A program made the translations under genes and the position numbers. From Cyclobacterium jeungdonense (GTDB lineage Bacteria; Bacteroidota; Bacteroidia; Cytophagales; Cyclobacteriaceae), in NCBI RefSeq assembly GCF_010994275.1, contig NZ_WMCD01000012.1, positions 62,001 to 126,000 on the forward strand: a stretch of DNA of 64,000 bases, read 5' to 3'. The notes beneath the pieces are model-generated. The model was not told the DNA's origin and searched no databases. It saw only the letters and a program-made list of their open reading frames with translations. The first letter of the stretch is position 1. Each line of letters opens with the position of its first letter. Of the stretch, positions 9,589-17,923 are shown piece by piece.

Positions 9589-10041
9589 ATGAAAAAGAAT
9601 ATTTTAATACTATATACCTTGGTTATTGCCGGAGTGCTATCTGCCTGCGAACCCAGGATTGACTTTGATGAAGGACAATGGGGAGACACTGCCTTTATCA
9701 CCAATGTAAATATATTTACCTTACAAGCGGATGAGCATGAGCTTCAGGAATTTTATGAGAATGAAGAGTTGACACCGGCGCGCAGAAGACTCATTATTTC
9801 AACCGGTAATGCGGTGATTGAAGATGAAAATTTCACTGCTACGGTTACGGTACCAGCATCTGCAGACCTTTCCAGGGCCGGTATCATCATTAATCACCAA
9901 AGCATGCGGGTAGAACCTGTTGGTGACACCCCAGTTGCGGGTATTATTTCTGACTTATCTGAAAAAAACTTTGTGTATAAACTTGTTTCAGCCGATGGTA
10001 CAACACACGATTGGGTGATCAGGATTGTGGATGGACAATAA
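9589..10041 (+). CDS. Small surface lipoprotein of the polysaccharide locus, unknown function
   Basis: This 150-residue protein has a clear lipoprotein signal peptide with lipobox ending at Cys20 (VLSAC). The mature part is acidic near its N-terminus and looks all-beta. Its end, FVYKLVSADGTTHDWVIRI, resembles the closing strands of Ig-like domains found in Bacteroidota surface lipoproteins. I do not recognise a named family with certainty. Its place just after susCD, where surface glycan-binding proteins are usually encoded, suggests an accessory glycan-binding or scaffolding role outside the cell. It is short for such proteins, which often carry several domains. It is bounded on both sides by stem-loops, so its transcript level may differ from that of susCD. 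Confidence 0.8.
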   Translation: MKKNILILYTLVIAGVLSACEPRIDFDEGQWGDTAFITNVNIFTLQADEHELQEFYENEELTPARRRLIISTGNAVIEDENFTATVTVPASADLSRAGIIINHQSMRVEPVGDTPVAGIISDLSEKNFVYKLVSADGTTHDWVIRIVDGQ

Positions 10042-10080
10042 GTCCTGAAATTTAAAACAAGTACTCAAATAAAAAGCAAT

Positions 10081-10111
10081 TCAAGCAGTCAAGTGTATCT
10101 TGGCTGCTTGA
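10081..10111 (+). terminator. Stem-loop terminator after the small lipoprotein gene
   Basis: A 13-bp stem, 10081-10093 (TCAAGCAGTCAAG) with 10099-10111, has a single G-T pair and a 5-base loop. The bases after it are moderately T-rich. It lies 40 bp after the stop codon and probably ends the susCD-lipoprotein transcript, setting it apart from the enzyme genes. Confidence 0.65.
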
Positions 10112-10197
10112 TTTATGCTTAACATTCAAATTATTGCCGTAAAGAAAAATATACAACTTCACAAAAATCACAGATTTAATTGCCCTAAACATAACCT

Positions 10198-11970
10198 ATG
10201 AACACCCTTAAAATAGCACTATTTATTTTACTGCTTCCCTCCTGGCTTGCTGCCCAGGAAACCGTTGATCTTTTTATCTGGGCCGGACAATCCAATGCGC
10301 AGGGCTATATGGGTGATGCAACGGAATACCCGGAAGATGAGGAAGCATTGGATAATGACATTTTATTAAACTATACTGTATCGGGAAAAGAAAGTTCGAA
10401 TGGTGATTGGATACCCATGCAAGCCCAAAAAGGGAGGTTTCCTTCCGGCCATTTTGGCCCGGAAGTGAGCTTTGCCAGGGAATTGAAAAAAGCCGGGTAC
10501 CATCCTGCCATTTTCAAATATACCCAGGGTGGAACCGGGTTGAAAAGGGATTGGAAATCACCCGGAGAAGGGGGCATCTATGATGCCATGGTCACAGATT
10601 TAAAAAAAGCCGTGGAAAATATGGAGGAGAGTGGGCATCAGGTTAACATCAGGGGCTTTATTTGGATACAGGGCGAAACGGATGCCGGAGATGATGAAGC
10701 AGCCAAAAATTATGAAAAAAATTTAAGCCAACTGATTGCCCATTTGCGGTCTGAAGTTGTGAAAAACGATGCCCTTAAGGTTATTTTGGGGGTAGATGAG
10801 CAACACTATTTTGTTGTAGAGCGGCCAATTGTTCTTGAAGCCCAACAAAAAATCGCTCAAAGGGATACAAATAGTATCTATACGACCATGCACGGCCTGC
10901 CAAAGGCAGATGTTACCCATTTAACGCCTTCGGGATTGGTAACACATGGTCATCGGATCTTTAAAGCTTATAAGGTAGTAGCGGACACGAGGCATTTTAA
11001 TTCAAATGAACAAACCTTTGCCGATAGGTGGGAGTACATCGGGATTGCTATTGAAGAACCAGGGTATGTTGTGTGGGGCACTTCACCTGTCCTGGGGGAT
11101 GATGCAAAAACACACCTGTTTGCTGCCCGTTGGCCAGGGAATTCCGTGGAGCCAGGCTGGCGCTCCAAAAGTGAAATTGCCCATTATGTAGGGGACAATC
11201 CGGAAGGTCCTTTTCAATTCTCGGATGTGGCCCTTCAAGGAACGGATAGGGAAACCTGGGATCGGTACGGCATGCATAATCCAACCATTCATAAAATAAA
11301 CAATGAATACGTGCTGTTGTACATCGCTAATAACAATTTCCAGCAGCCTCCACATCCTTCCAATCAAAGGATAGGAATGGCTATCTCGGAATCGCCCTAC
11401 GGTCCCTGGGAGAAAGTGAATGGGGACGGACTCCTGTTGGACATTCCTAATCATAGGAATTACTGGAACTATAAAGCAAGTAACGGTGTCAACAATCCTG
11501 CGCTATTACAACATCCGGCCGGTGGATTTTACCTCTATTTTAAATCTGAAAAAGGAAGAATGGGGCTTGCCATTGCGGAGGATTTAACCGGACCATACGT
11601 GCAAATGCCTTTTCCTGTTACGAAAAACGATCAAGCCATAGAGGATGGTTATGCCTTCATGATGAACGATACTTTTTGTCTATTAACGACCGACAATCAT
11701 GGACTTATTGAAAAAGGAGGGGGTATTCTCTGGAAATCCAAAGACGGAATCACTTTCGGCCAAAATGAACAGGGATTTTATCCAACCGAAGGCTATTTGG
11801 GCAAGGAAAAATTGGAGAATGCGGTCAACCACTATGCCGGGGATATAATTAAATTCGAGCGTCCTCAACTATTGATGGCAGATGGGAAGCCCCGATACTT
11901 ATATGTCGCATCAGGATATAACTGGTTTGGAGGAGAAGCACCTGTCAGTTATATTTTCAAATACAAATAG
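10198..11970 (+). CDS. SASA-type carbohydrate esterase fused to a five-bladed beta-propeller domain
   Basis: This 590-residue protein has a signal peptide ending near Ala19. Residues 22-265 form a SASA (sialate O-acetylesterase-like, SGNH-fold) domain: the nucleophile is Ser32 in AGQSNAQG, the oxyanion-region IQGETDAG is at 157-164, and His241 lies in DVTHLTPSG. Residues about 275-590 show propeller-type repeats such as SEIAHYVGDNPEGPF, HNPTIHK and ISESPYGPW, like GH43/GH117-type enzymes and like the neighbouring protein at 16047. Known of the esterase domain: it removes acetyl groups from sugars. I infer that the fusion removes an acetyl group and cleaves or binds the adjacent sugar in the periplasm. 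No catalytic acid of the propeller could be assigned. The esterase domain has a close relative in the gene at 23133. Confidence 0.85.
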   Translation: MNTLKIALFILLLPSWLAAQETVDLFIWAGQSNAQGYMGDATEYPEDEEALDNDILLNYTVSGKESSNGDWIPMQAQKGRFPSGHFGPEVSFARELKKAGYHPAIFKYTQGGTGLKRDWKSPGEGGIYDAMVTDLKKAVENMEESGHQVNIRGFIWIQGETDAGDDEAAKNYEKNLSQLIAHLRSEVVKNDALKVILGVDEQHYFVVERPIVLEAQQKIAQRDTNSIYTTMHGLPKADVTHLTPSGLVTHGHRIFKAYKVVADTRHFNSNEQTFADRWEYIGIAIEEPGYVVWGTSPVLGDDAKTHLFAARWPGNSVEPGWRSKSEIAHYVGDNPEGPFQFSDVALQGTDRETWDRYGMHNPTIHKINNEYVLLYIANNNFQQPPHPSNQRIGMAISESPYGPWEKVNGDGLLLDIPNHRNYWNYKASNGVNNPALLQHPAGGFYLYFKSEKGRMGLAIAEDLTGPYVQMPFPVTKNDQAIEDGYAFMMNDTFCLLTTDNHGLIEKGGGILWKSKDGITFGQNEQGFYPTEGYLGKEKLENAVNHYAGDIIKFERPQLLMADGKPRYLYVASGYNWFGGEAPVSYIFKYK

Positions 11971-12063
11971 AAATGGTCTAAGGAATCCAGGCTTTCTTTT
12001 TAAAGTACTGATATTGCCTTGAAAAACGTATACCTAATTAGCTTAATTTAAGCCGTTTATAAA

Positions 12064-13080
12064 ATGAAAAAAAATTATTATAGCAGTCTGCTCCTCCTCT
12101 TTCTCCTTTCCACCAATTCGATCATTGCCCAGGAAGCCAATACCGGTTTTTCAGGTGGTGAATTTACATTTTCCGATGTTTCAGGCATTGGATATGAAGC
12201 AGGAGTTACACGCCGGGATCCCAGCGATGTGATTAAAGTAGACCAGACGTATTATGTGTATTACACCAAAATACCTGATGCCCAGCCGGAATATTGGGGC
12301 GCAGGGTATTGGGGAGCAAGCGTTTGGTGTGCCAAATCTGAGGATGAGGGATTTACATGGACAGAGGTAGGGCAAATGCTGGACGTAGGAGAAACTGGAA
12401 AATGGGATTCACAAGCCGTTTTCACGCCAAACATATTTTTTGCCGACGGCAAATACTACCTGTACTATACTGGAGTAAAGCCAACACCCGGTAATGCCGG
12501 GGGAGAATTTGAGAACAACAACATCAGTGACATTACAGCGATCGGTGTGGCGGTATCCGATTCGCCAACCGGTCCCTTTAAGCGGATAAACCAGGAACCC
12601 ATTTTAAAAGTAAGTGTGGAGCCAGAAAAATTTGATAGTTACCGGGTGGACGATGCTTCCTTGCTTTACCGAAATGGATTGTACTGGATGTATTACAAAG
12701 GCCGGTCCTTGCTTGGCGGACAGGGCGGACCGGCACACACAGCCATGGGCGTGGCCTATTCAAAGTATCCGGAAGGCCCTTATACCAAATTCGGAAAAGA
12801 AATCCTTGAAAGAAGCCATGAAGTATTCATTTGGCCCCAAGGCACCGGTGTTGCTGCCTTTGCTTCCTTATCGGAAACGTTTGAATATGCACCTGATGGA
12901 ATTGATTTTATGTCAAACAAACTTAATGCAAAGGTAAAAGAACGTGCGGTTGCTCCGGGAGGTTTTCGACCTGACATAACCGATCCTGTGGTTGTAGGAG
13001 AAGGATTAAAATGGGGTATATCCATGATTCCAAACAAACACGAATGCTACCTGGTCCGATTCGAGTTAACGTCAAAATAA
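12064..13080 (+). CDS. GH117-like exo-glycosidase
   Basis: This 338-residue protein has a signal peptide ending near AQ (residues 22-23) and five-bladed propeller repeats. Its motifs follow GH117 anhydro-galactosidases in order: RRDPSDVIKV with Asp52, the AVFTPNI block near 119, FDSYRVDDASLLY with Asp196/197, and SHEVFIWP with His252. Asp and His at these places are the catalytic residues of the agar-degrading members. The family typically removes a terminal alpha-1,3-linked 3,6-anhydro-L-galactose, so its presence beside two fucosidases is notable. L-fucose is 6-deoxy-L-galactose, so action on an L-fucosyl or L-galactosyl end is plausible but unproven. It begins a run of genes with 0-70 bp gaps reaching 25850. 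A GH43 assignment is the main alternative. Confidence 0.78.
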   Translation: MKKNYYSSLLLLFLLSTNSIIAQEANTGFSGGEFTFSDVSGIGYEAGVTRRDPSDVIKVDQTYYVYYTKIPDAQPEYWGAGYWGASVWCAKSEDEGFTWTEVGQMLDVGETGKWDSQAVFTPNIFFADGKYYLYYTGVKPTPGNAGGEFENNNISDITAIGVAVSDSPTGPFKRINQEPILKVSVEPEKFDSYRVDDASLLYRNGLYWMYYKGRSLLGGQGGPAHTAMGVAYSKYPEGPYTKFGKEILERSHEVFIWPQGTGVAAFASLSETFEYAPDGIDFMSNKLNAKVKERAVAPGGFRPDITDPVVVGEGLKWGISMIPNKHECYLVRFELTSK

Positions 13081-13084
13081 AAAA

Positions 13085-14506
13085 ATGCAAATAAAAAGAT
13101 TTATGAAATTGAGATTGATAATGGTAATGTGCTTTTTAGTCTATGGATTAAAGAGTTGGGGGCAGGCAGAAGTCCCCATTCCGACCCAAGCCCAGCTAGA
13201 CTGGCAAAATGCTGAACTAGTGGCCGTTTTCCATTATGATCTACATGTCTTTGACGGGAAGCCCTACAACCAGGCAAAAAACAGGATTACCCCTATTCCA
13301 GATTACAACATTTTTAATCCCGTTAATCTGGATACTGACCAGTGGATCAAAGCTGCCAAAGATGCCGGCTTTAAGATGGCCATCTTAACGGCCACCCATG
13401 AAACAGGCTTTGCGCTCTACCAAAGCGACGTCAATCCGTATTCATTGAAAGCAGTCAAATGGAGAGAAGGCAAAGGAGATATTGTCAGGGACTTTGTAAA
13501 TTCCTGCCGCAAATACGGTATTGCCCCTGGCATTTACATCGGGATCCGCTGGAATTCCTTTTTTGGAGTACATGATTTCAAAGTGAATGGGGATAACGAA
13601 TTTGCAAAAAACAGACAGGCCTATTACAATAAGATGGGCGAGGGAATGGTAGACGAATTGACCTCCCGCTATGGTGACCTGGCCATCATTTGGTTTGATG
13701 GAGGGGCACATGGCCCTGAAAAAGGAGGACCAGACGTACTGTCCATCTTTGAAAAGAACCAACCCAATGGTATTTTCTACCACAATACCCAACGCGCCGA
13801 CATCCGCTGGGGAGGCAGTGAAAGTGGAACGGTCCCCTACCCCAGCTGGGGAACTTATCCCTTTCCTTATTCCCATGCAGCCAATGGAGAGGTTGTATAT
13901 AAAAATGATTTTCAGTTGCTCAAGGAAGGAGATCCCGACGGAAAGTACTACATGCCGGCCATGAGTGATGCCCCCTTGCGTGGGTACAATGGAGGCCACG
14001 AATGGTTCTGGGAACCGGATGATGAAGAGCATATCTATCCACTCGAGCAGCTCATGGACATGTATTACAGAAGTGTGGGACACAATACCAGCCTGATTAT
14101 GGGCTTGACGCCCAATCCAGATGGATTGCTGCCCCAGGCAGATGTACAGCGTTTGAAGGAATGGGGAGATGAAATAAAACGAAGGTTTAGCAGTCCATTG
14201 GCAGCAACTTCCGGAAAAGGCAAAAAATTTACCCTAAAATTAAAGGAAAGGTCCCAGATAAATCACATCATATTGCAGGAAGATATAGCCCAAGGGGAAA
14301 GGGTCAGGGAGTTTGTCCTGGAGGGAAAAACCAAAAATGGCTGGCAAACCATTTTTGAAGGTTCGGTTATTGGGCATAAATTTATCCACAAGCTTGATGA
14401 AATGGAAGTGAACGCTGTTCGGCTTAAAATCTCTGAATCAAAAGGAGAAGCTCAAATCAAAACCTTCAACGTTTATAATGTTGAGCAAAAATCATCAAGC
14501 AAATGA
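13085..14506 (+). CDS. GH29-type alpha-L-fucosidase (first copy)
   Basis: This 473-residue protein has a signal peptide ending in SWGQ (near residue 27). The catalytic barrel contains IIWFDGG with Asp205 at the position of the GH29 nucleophile, and SHxTGF-like and GIYIGIRWN strands on the way. The usual FGIFIHWG entrance motif is replaced by VAVFHYDLHVFDG, so it is a divergent branch. The last 110 residues read like a discoidin-type beta-sandwich (HIILQEDI, REFVLEGK, VRLKISES). GH29 enzymes release terminal alpha-L-fucose with retention. It begins 4 bp after the preceding gene and overlaps the sulfatase start by 4 bp, so desulfation and fucose release are translationally coupled. ATG 13103 is an alternative start. 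A close paralogue lies at 17924. Confidence 0.87.
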   Translation: MQIKRFMKLRLIMVMCFLVYGLKSWGQAEVPIPTQAQLDWQNAELVAVFHYDLHVFDGKPYNQAKNRITPIPDYNIFNPVNLDTDQWIKAAKDAGFKMAILTATHETGFALYQSDVNPYSLKAVKWREGKGDIVRDFVNSCRKYGIAPGIYIGIRWNSFFGVHDFKVNGDNEFAKNRQAYYNKMGEGMVDELTSRYGDLAIIWFDGGAHGPEKGGPDVLSIFEKNQPNGIFYHNTQRADIRWGGSESGTVPYPSWGTYPFPYSHAANGEVVYKNDFQLLKEGDPDGKYYMPAMSDAPLRGYNGGHEWFWEPDDEEHIYPLEQLMDMYYRSVGHNTSLIMGLTPNPDGLLPQADVQRLKEWGDEIKRRFSSPLAATSGKGKKFTLKLKERSQINHIILQEDIAQGERVREFVLEGKTKNGWQTIFEGSVIGHKFIHKLDEMEVNAVRLKISESKGEAQIKTFNVYNVEQKSSSK

Positions 14507-16032
14507 AAATAAAGTATTTCTTGCTTTTTTTTATCCTGACATCCTGCACAGGGTATACAAACGGTGATAAAGAGAAACAGCCTAATATCATCCTCTTTTT
14601 GGTCGATGACATGGGTTGGCAGGATACTTCGGTCCCTTTTTGGAAAGAAGAAACCAAGTTCAATCAACGTTACCATACGCCCGGAATGGAGCGACTGGCT
14701 GCCGACGGAATGGTGTTCACACAGGCCTATGCCACTCCGGTTTGTTCACCCACCCGCGTCAGTCTGATGAGTGGTATGAACGCAGCACGCCACAGGGTAA
14801 CTAACTGGACGCTGCGCCGAAACGCATCCGTTGATGCTCCACACAAAATACTTAGCTTTCCTGACTGGAATGTAAATGGCGTTCAGCCGGTCGATAGCAT
14901 TGAGCGTTCAGTTCATGCCACCCTATTGCCTCAGATTTTGAAAGATAATGGCTATTTCACGATTCACACCGGCAAGGCTCATTTTGGAGCAATGAATACC
15001 CCGGCAGCCAATCCCGAAAACTGCGGCTTTGATGTGAACATTGCCGGGCATGCTGCAGGAGGTCTGGGTAGTTATCTCGGAACTGAAAACTTTGGAAATA
15101 AGCAAAAAGGAGAACACACATTGCCCTGGGGAGTACCAGGGATGGAAAAATACCACGGCGACTCGATATTTTTAACAGAGGCTCTTACCATAGAGGCTAC
15201 GAAAGCGATGGATAAAGCATTGGCTGCAAACAAGCCATTTTATCTGTACATGTCACACTATGCGGTTCATATTCCTTTGAATGCCGACCCGCGTTTTTAT
15301 CAGAAATATCTTGATAAAGGCTTACCCGAATCGGAAGCTAAATACGCATCGATGCTGGAAGGGATGGACAAAAGCCTTGGGGATCTAATGAATTACCTTA
15401 ATGAAAAAGAGTTGACTGATAATACCATTATTATATTTATGTCAGACAATGGAGGCTTGAGCGCTTCTCACAGAGCAGGCGAGCCACACACGCACAATCA
15501 ACCGTTGAACAGCGGCAAGGGCTCGGTTTACGAAGGGGGCATTCGGGTACCTATGATTGTGAAATGGCCTGATACAGTGAAAGACGGTTCAGTAAGTGAT
15601 GAAATGTTAATTATAGAGGATTTCTTTCCGACGATACTTGAAATGGCCGGAGTAAAAGAGTATGAAACAGTTCAAACCATTGACGGCAAAAGTTTTGTTT
15701 CATTGCTTTTAAATCCAGAAAAAGAAACGAAAGCCCGGGATTTGTTCTGGCATTTTCCCAATAACTGGGGCCCTACCGGCCCAGGAATCGGCGCTACCAG
15801 CACCATCCGCAGCGGCGACTGGAAACTGATTTATTATTACCACAATCAGCATTTCGAACTTTTCAATATTCCGGAAGATATCGGCGAGCAAAATAATCTG
15901 GCTGAAAGAAATCCTGGTAAAGTGAAGGAACTTACTGTGAAACTGGGAGAATACCTGAGAAATGTAGCCGCCCAGCGGCCCTCGTTTATAGAGACAGGGC
16001 AACCGGTGCCGTGGCCTGATGAATTAGAATGA
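14503..16032 (+). CDS. S1-type sulfatase, lipoprotein (first copy)
   Basis: This 509-residue protein has a lipobox ending at Cys15 (ILTSC), so it is membrane-anchored. The metal-binding start NIILFLVDDMGWQD is at 28-41. The formylglycine motif PVCSPTRVSLMSG has Cys81 as the residue converted to formylglycine. HTGKAHFG and FMSDNGG blocks further on are typical of the arylsulfatase fold. S1 sulfatases hydrolyse sulfate esters on sugars and need a formylglycine-generating enzyme, which is not in this window. The start overlaps the GH29 stop by 4 bp (ATGA). The likely substrate is a sulfated fucosyl residue that must be desulfated before or after the neighbouring fucosidase acts; position specificity cannot be read. 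Confidence 0.92.
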   Translation: MKIKYFLLFFILTSCTGYTNGDKEKQPNIILFLVDDMGWQDTSVPFWKEETKFNQRYHTPGMERLAADGMVFTQAYATPVCSPTRVSLMSGMNAARHRVTNWTLRRNASVDAPHKILSFPDWNVNGVQPVDSIERSVHATLLPQILKDNGYFTIHTGKAHFGAMNTPAANPENCGFDVNIAGHAAGGLGSYLGTENFGNKQKGEHTLPWGVPGMEKYHGDSIFLTEALTIEATKAMDKALAANKPFYLYMSHYAVHIPLNADPRFYQKYLDKGLPESEAKYASMLEGMDKSLGDLMNYLNEKELTDNTIIIFMSDNGGLSASHRAGEPHTHNQPLNSGKGSVYEGGIRVPMIVKWPDTVKDGSVSDEMLIIEDFFPTILEMAGVKEYETVQTIDGKSFVSLLLNPEKETKARDLFWHFPNNWGPTGPGIGATSTIRSGDWKLIYYYHNQHFELFNIPEDIGEQNNLAERNPGKVKELTVKLGEYLRNVAAQRPSFIETGQPVPWPDELE

Positions 16033-16046
16033 TAAATTTGAGAACC

Positions 16047-17123
16047 ATGAATAAGAAGCTGTTTATTTTCAGTGCTATAGCAGGCATATTGATGGGAATG
16101 CATGTTTCGGCACAAACCCAAAAGAATCCATTGATTCTCAAAGACCGGCTGCAGCCACTTACTGAAAAAAACATTTTTAAAACGGATGACTACTTTAACT
16201 GGTGCTCATCAATTATAAAAGGAGAGGACGGGAAATATCACCTGTTTTATTCGCGATGGCCGAAAAAATACACTTTTTTAAGCTGGCTGACTCATTCCGA
16301 AGTTGCCCACGCAATAGCCGACAATCCTTCCGGACCCTGGGAATACAAAGAAACGGTACTGAAAAGCCGGGGACCAGGCCACTGGGATGCGATCACCGCG
16401 CACAATCCCAAAATCAAAAAATTCGGGGATACCTACTACCTGTATTATATCTCCACGAATCTCGGGGACAAAACGTACACCGACGAAGAATTGATTGAAA
16501 CCGCCAGGGTGGGATACAGCCACCCCAACTGGAAAGAGCACCTTCGACCCAACCAGCGAACCGGGGTGGCTGTGGCCAAATCGCTAAACGGGCCCTGGAC
16601 ACGAATGGACCAACCTCTCCTTGAGCCGTCCGGGCCTATCTCTACGTTGACCGTAAATCCGGCCATTGCGCAAGGGGAAGACGGGAAATACTACCTGATC
16701 GTGAAAGGCGATAAACCCAACGATTCCGGATTTACCCGCAATCAGGCGGTCGCGATAGCCGATTCACCAACTGGGCCTTTTGAAATTCAGTCGACTGCAG
16801 TGATCGACGACATGGACACGGAAGACATGTCGGTCTGGTACGATCACCGGCGAAATCGGTTTTACGGTATATTCCATGCCCACAGTTTTATAGGCATGAT
16901 TCAATCCACCGATGGAATCAACTGGAGCGAGGCTACCCCCTTTGAGATTCAGAAAAAGCGGATACCAATTGTGGATGGTCCAGCCTTGATTCCCGACCGG
17001 ATGGAGCGTCCATTTCTATATCAGGAAGCGGGTGAGCCAAAAGTGTTGAGTATGGCAATAAAAATGGGCGATGAGGCGTACATTGTTTTTGTACCAGTGC
17101 AGCAGAATCCGAATAGGCCATGA
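16047..17123 (+). CDS. Secreted five-bladed beta-propeller glycosidase-like protein
   Basis: I chose ATG 16047 (358 residues) because it begins a clean signal peptide, MNKKLFIFSAIAG through VSAQ; ATG 16029, which overlaps the sulfatase stop, is the alternative. The mature protein has propeller signatures: YHLFYSRWP, SEVAHAIADNPSGPW, HNPKIKKFGDTYYLYYIS, VAVAKSLNGPW and VAIADSPTGPF. These resemble the propeller half of the fused protein at 10198 and the GH43/GH117 type of fold. I do not recognise a specific family, so activity is inferred only as removal of a sugar from oligosaccharides in the periplasm. It lies inside the fucosidase-sulfatase run with 68 bp before the next gene. Confidence 0.78.
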   Translation: MNKKLFIFSAIAGILMGMHVSAQTQKNPLILKDRLQPLTEKNIFKTDDYFNWCSSIIKGEDGKYHLFYSRWPKKYTFLSWLTHSEVAHAIADNPSGPWEYKETVLKSRGPGHWDAITAHNPKIKKFGDTYYLYYISTNLGDKTYTDEELIETARVGYSHPNWKEHLRPNQRTGVAVAKSLNGPWTRMDQPLLEPSGPISTLTVNPAIAQGEDGKYYLIVKGDKPNDSGFTRNQAVAIADSPTGPFEIQSTAVIDDMDTEDMSVWYDHRRNRFYGIFHAHSFIGMIQSTDGINWSEATPFEIQKKRIPIVDGPALIPDRMERPFLYQEAGEPKVLSMAIKMGDEAYIVFVPVQQNPNRP

Positions 17124-17191
17124 GTGGATCAAAATATCAGGAAAACCTTCCATGTATAAAGGTGATGTTATTTATCTAAAAAAGTAAACCT

Positions 17192-17917
17192 ATGAAAAAG
17201 AAAACAACCTACCGCAGCCCCCAACTTCTGTTTTGCGGCACACTGGTCTTTGTACTGGTTACCAGTGCTGTACTTATCCCGAGTAAAGTAAAAGTGGCAT
17301 GCGTCGGAGATAGCATTACCTACGGAGCCCGCCTGGATGACCGGGACCAGCATTCTTATCCAGCCCAATTGCAAGAGTTTTTGGGAGAAAATTATTCCGT
17401 GGAAAATTTCGGAGTGGGTGGCTGTACCCTGATTAGAAAAGGTATTCCTACCGTTTGGAACGAATTACCAAAAATAAAGGCGGCAAACCCCGACATAATT
17501 ATCATCAGTCTTGGCACCAACGATACCTGCGGCATGGGTACCTGTGGGGACCGAAAGTGCTGGGAATACAAGGATGAATTTGAAAGCGATTATCGGGATC
17601 TTGTTGATGAATTATCAAAATTATCCTCCAGGCCACAAATTTACCTCTGCGCTCCATCGCCAATGGTGCTGGAAACTCCCGGCCTCGATAGTGAACGCAT
17701 AGCCGGACTAACTATCCGAAAGCCCAGACTTCAGGAACTTATTGGCATGACAAAAAGGGTTGCAGCCGAGAAAAACGTCCATTTTATTGACCTGAATGGA
17801 CCTTTGGATCACCGGCCGGAACTATTTACGGAAAGCGATGGCGTACACCCAAATAAGGATGGTTACAGGGCTATTGCGGAATTGGTAGGAAAGAAACTGG
17901 TAGACCAAATTAATTAG
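17192..17917 (+). CDS. SGNH/GDSL-family hydrolase, probable carbohydrate esterase
   Basis: This 241-residue protein has an N-terminal hydrophobic segment (about residues 11-29) that acts as a signal peptide or anchor. The four SGNH blocks are present: GDSIT with nucleophile Ser41, NFGVGG near 72-77, GTND with Asn110, and DGVHPN with Asp216 and His219. The family includes acetyl-xylan esterases and lysophospholipases. Being within a polysaccharide operon, it most likely removes acetyl or other acyl groups from the glycan. It is spaced 68 bp from the previous gene and 6 bp from the next GH29 gene. Several cysteines in the TCGMGTCGDRKC stretch (about 112-123) may form disulfides, consistent with export. 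Confidence 0.87.
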   Translation: MKKKTTYRSPQLLFCGTLVFVLVTSAVLIPSKVKVACVGDSITYGARLDDRDQHSYPAQLQEFLGENYSVENFGVGGCTLIRKGIPTVWNELPKIKAANPDIIIISLGTNDTCGMGTCGDRKCWEYKDEFESDYRDLVDELSKLSSRPQIYLCAPSPMVLETPGLDSERIAGLTIRKPRLQELIGMTKRVAAEKNVHFIDLNGPLDHRPELFTESDGVHPNKDGYRAIAELVGKKLVDQIN

Positions 17918-17923
17918 AATAAT

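Noticed and set aside
14503..17123. Impression of slightly different base composition in the sulfatase and propeller genes
   Set aside because: I could not compute composition or codon use, so horizontal transfer cannot be claimed.
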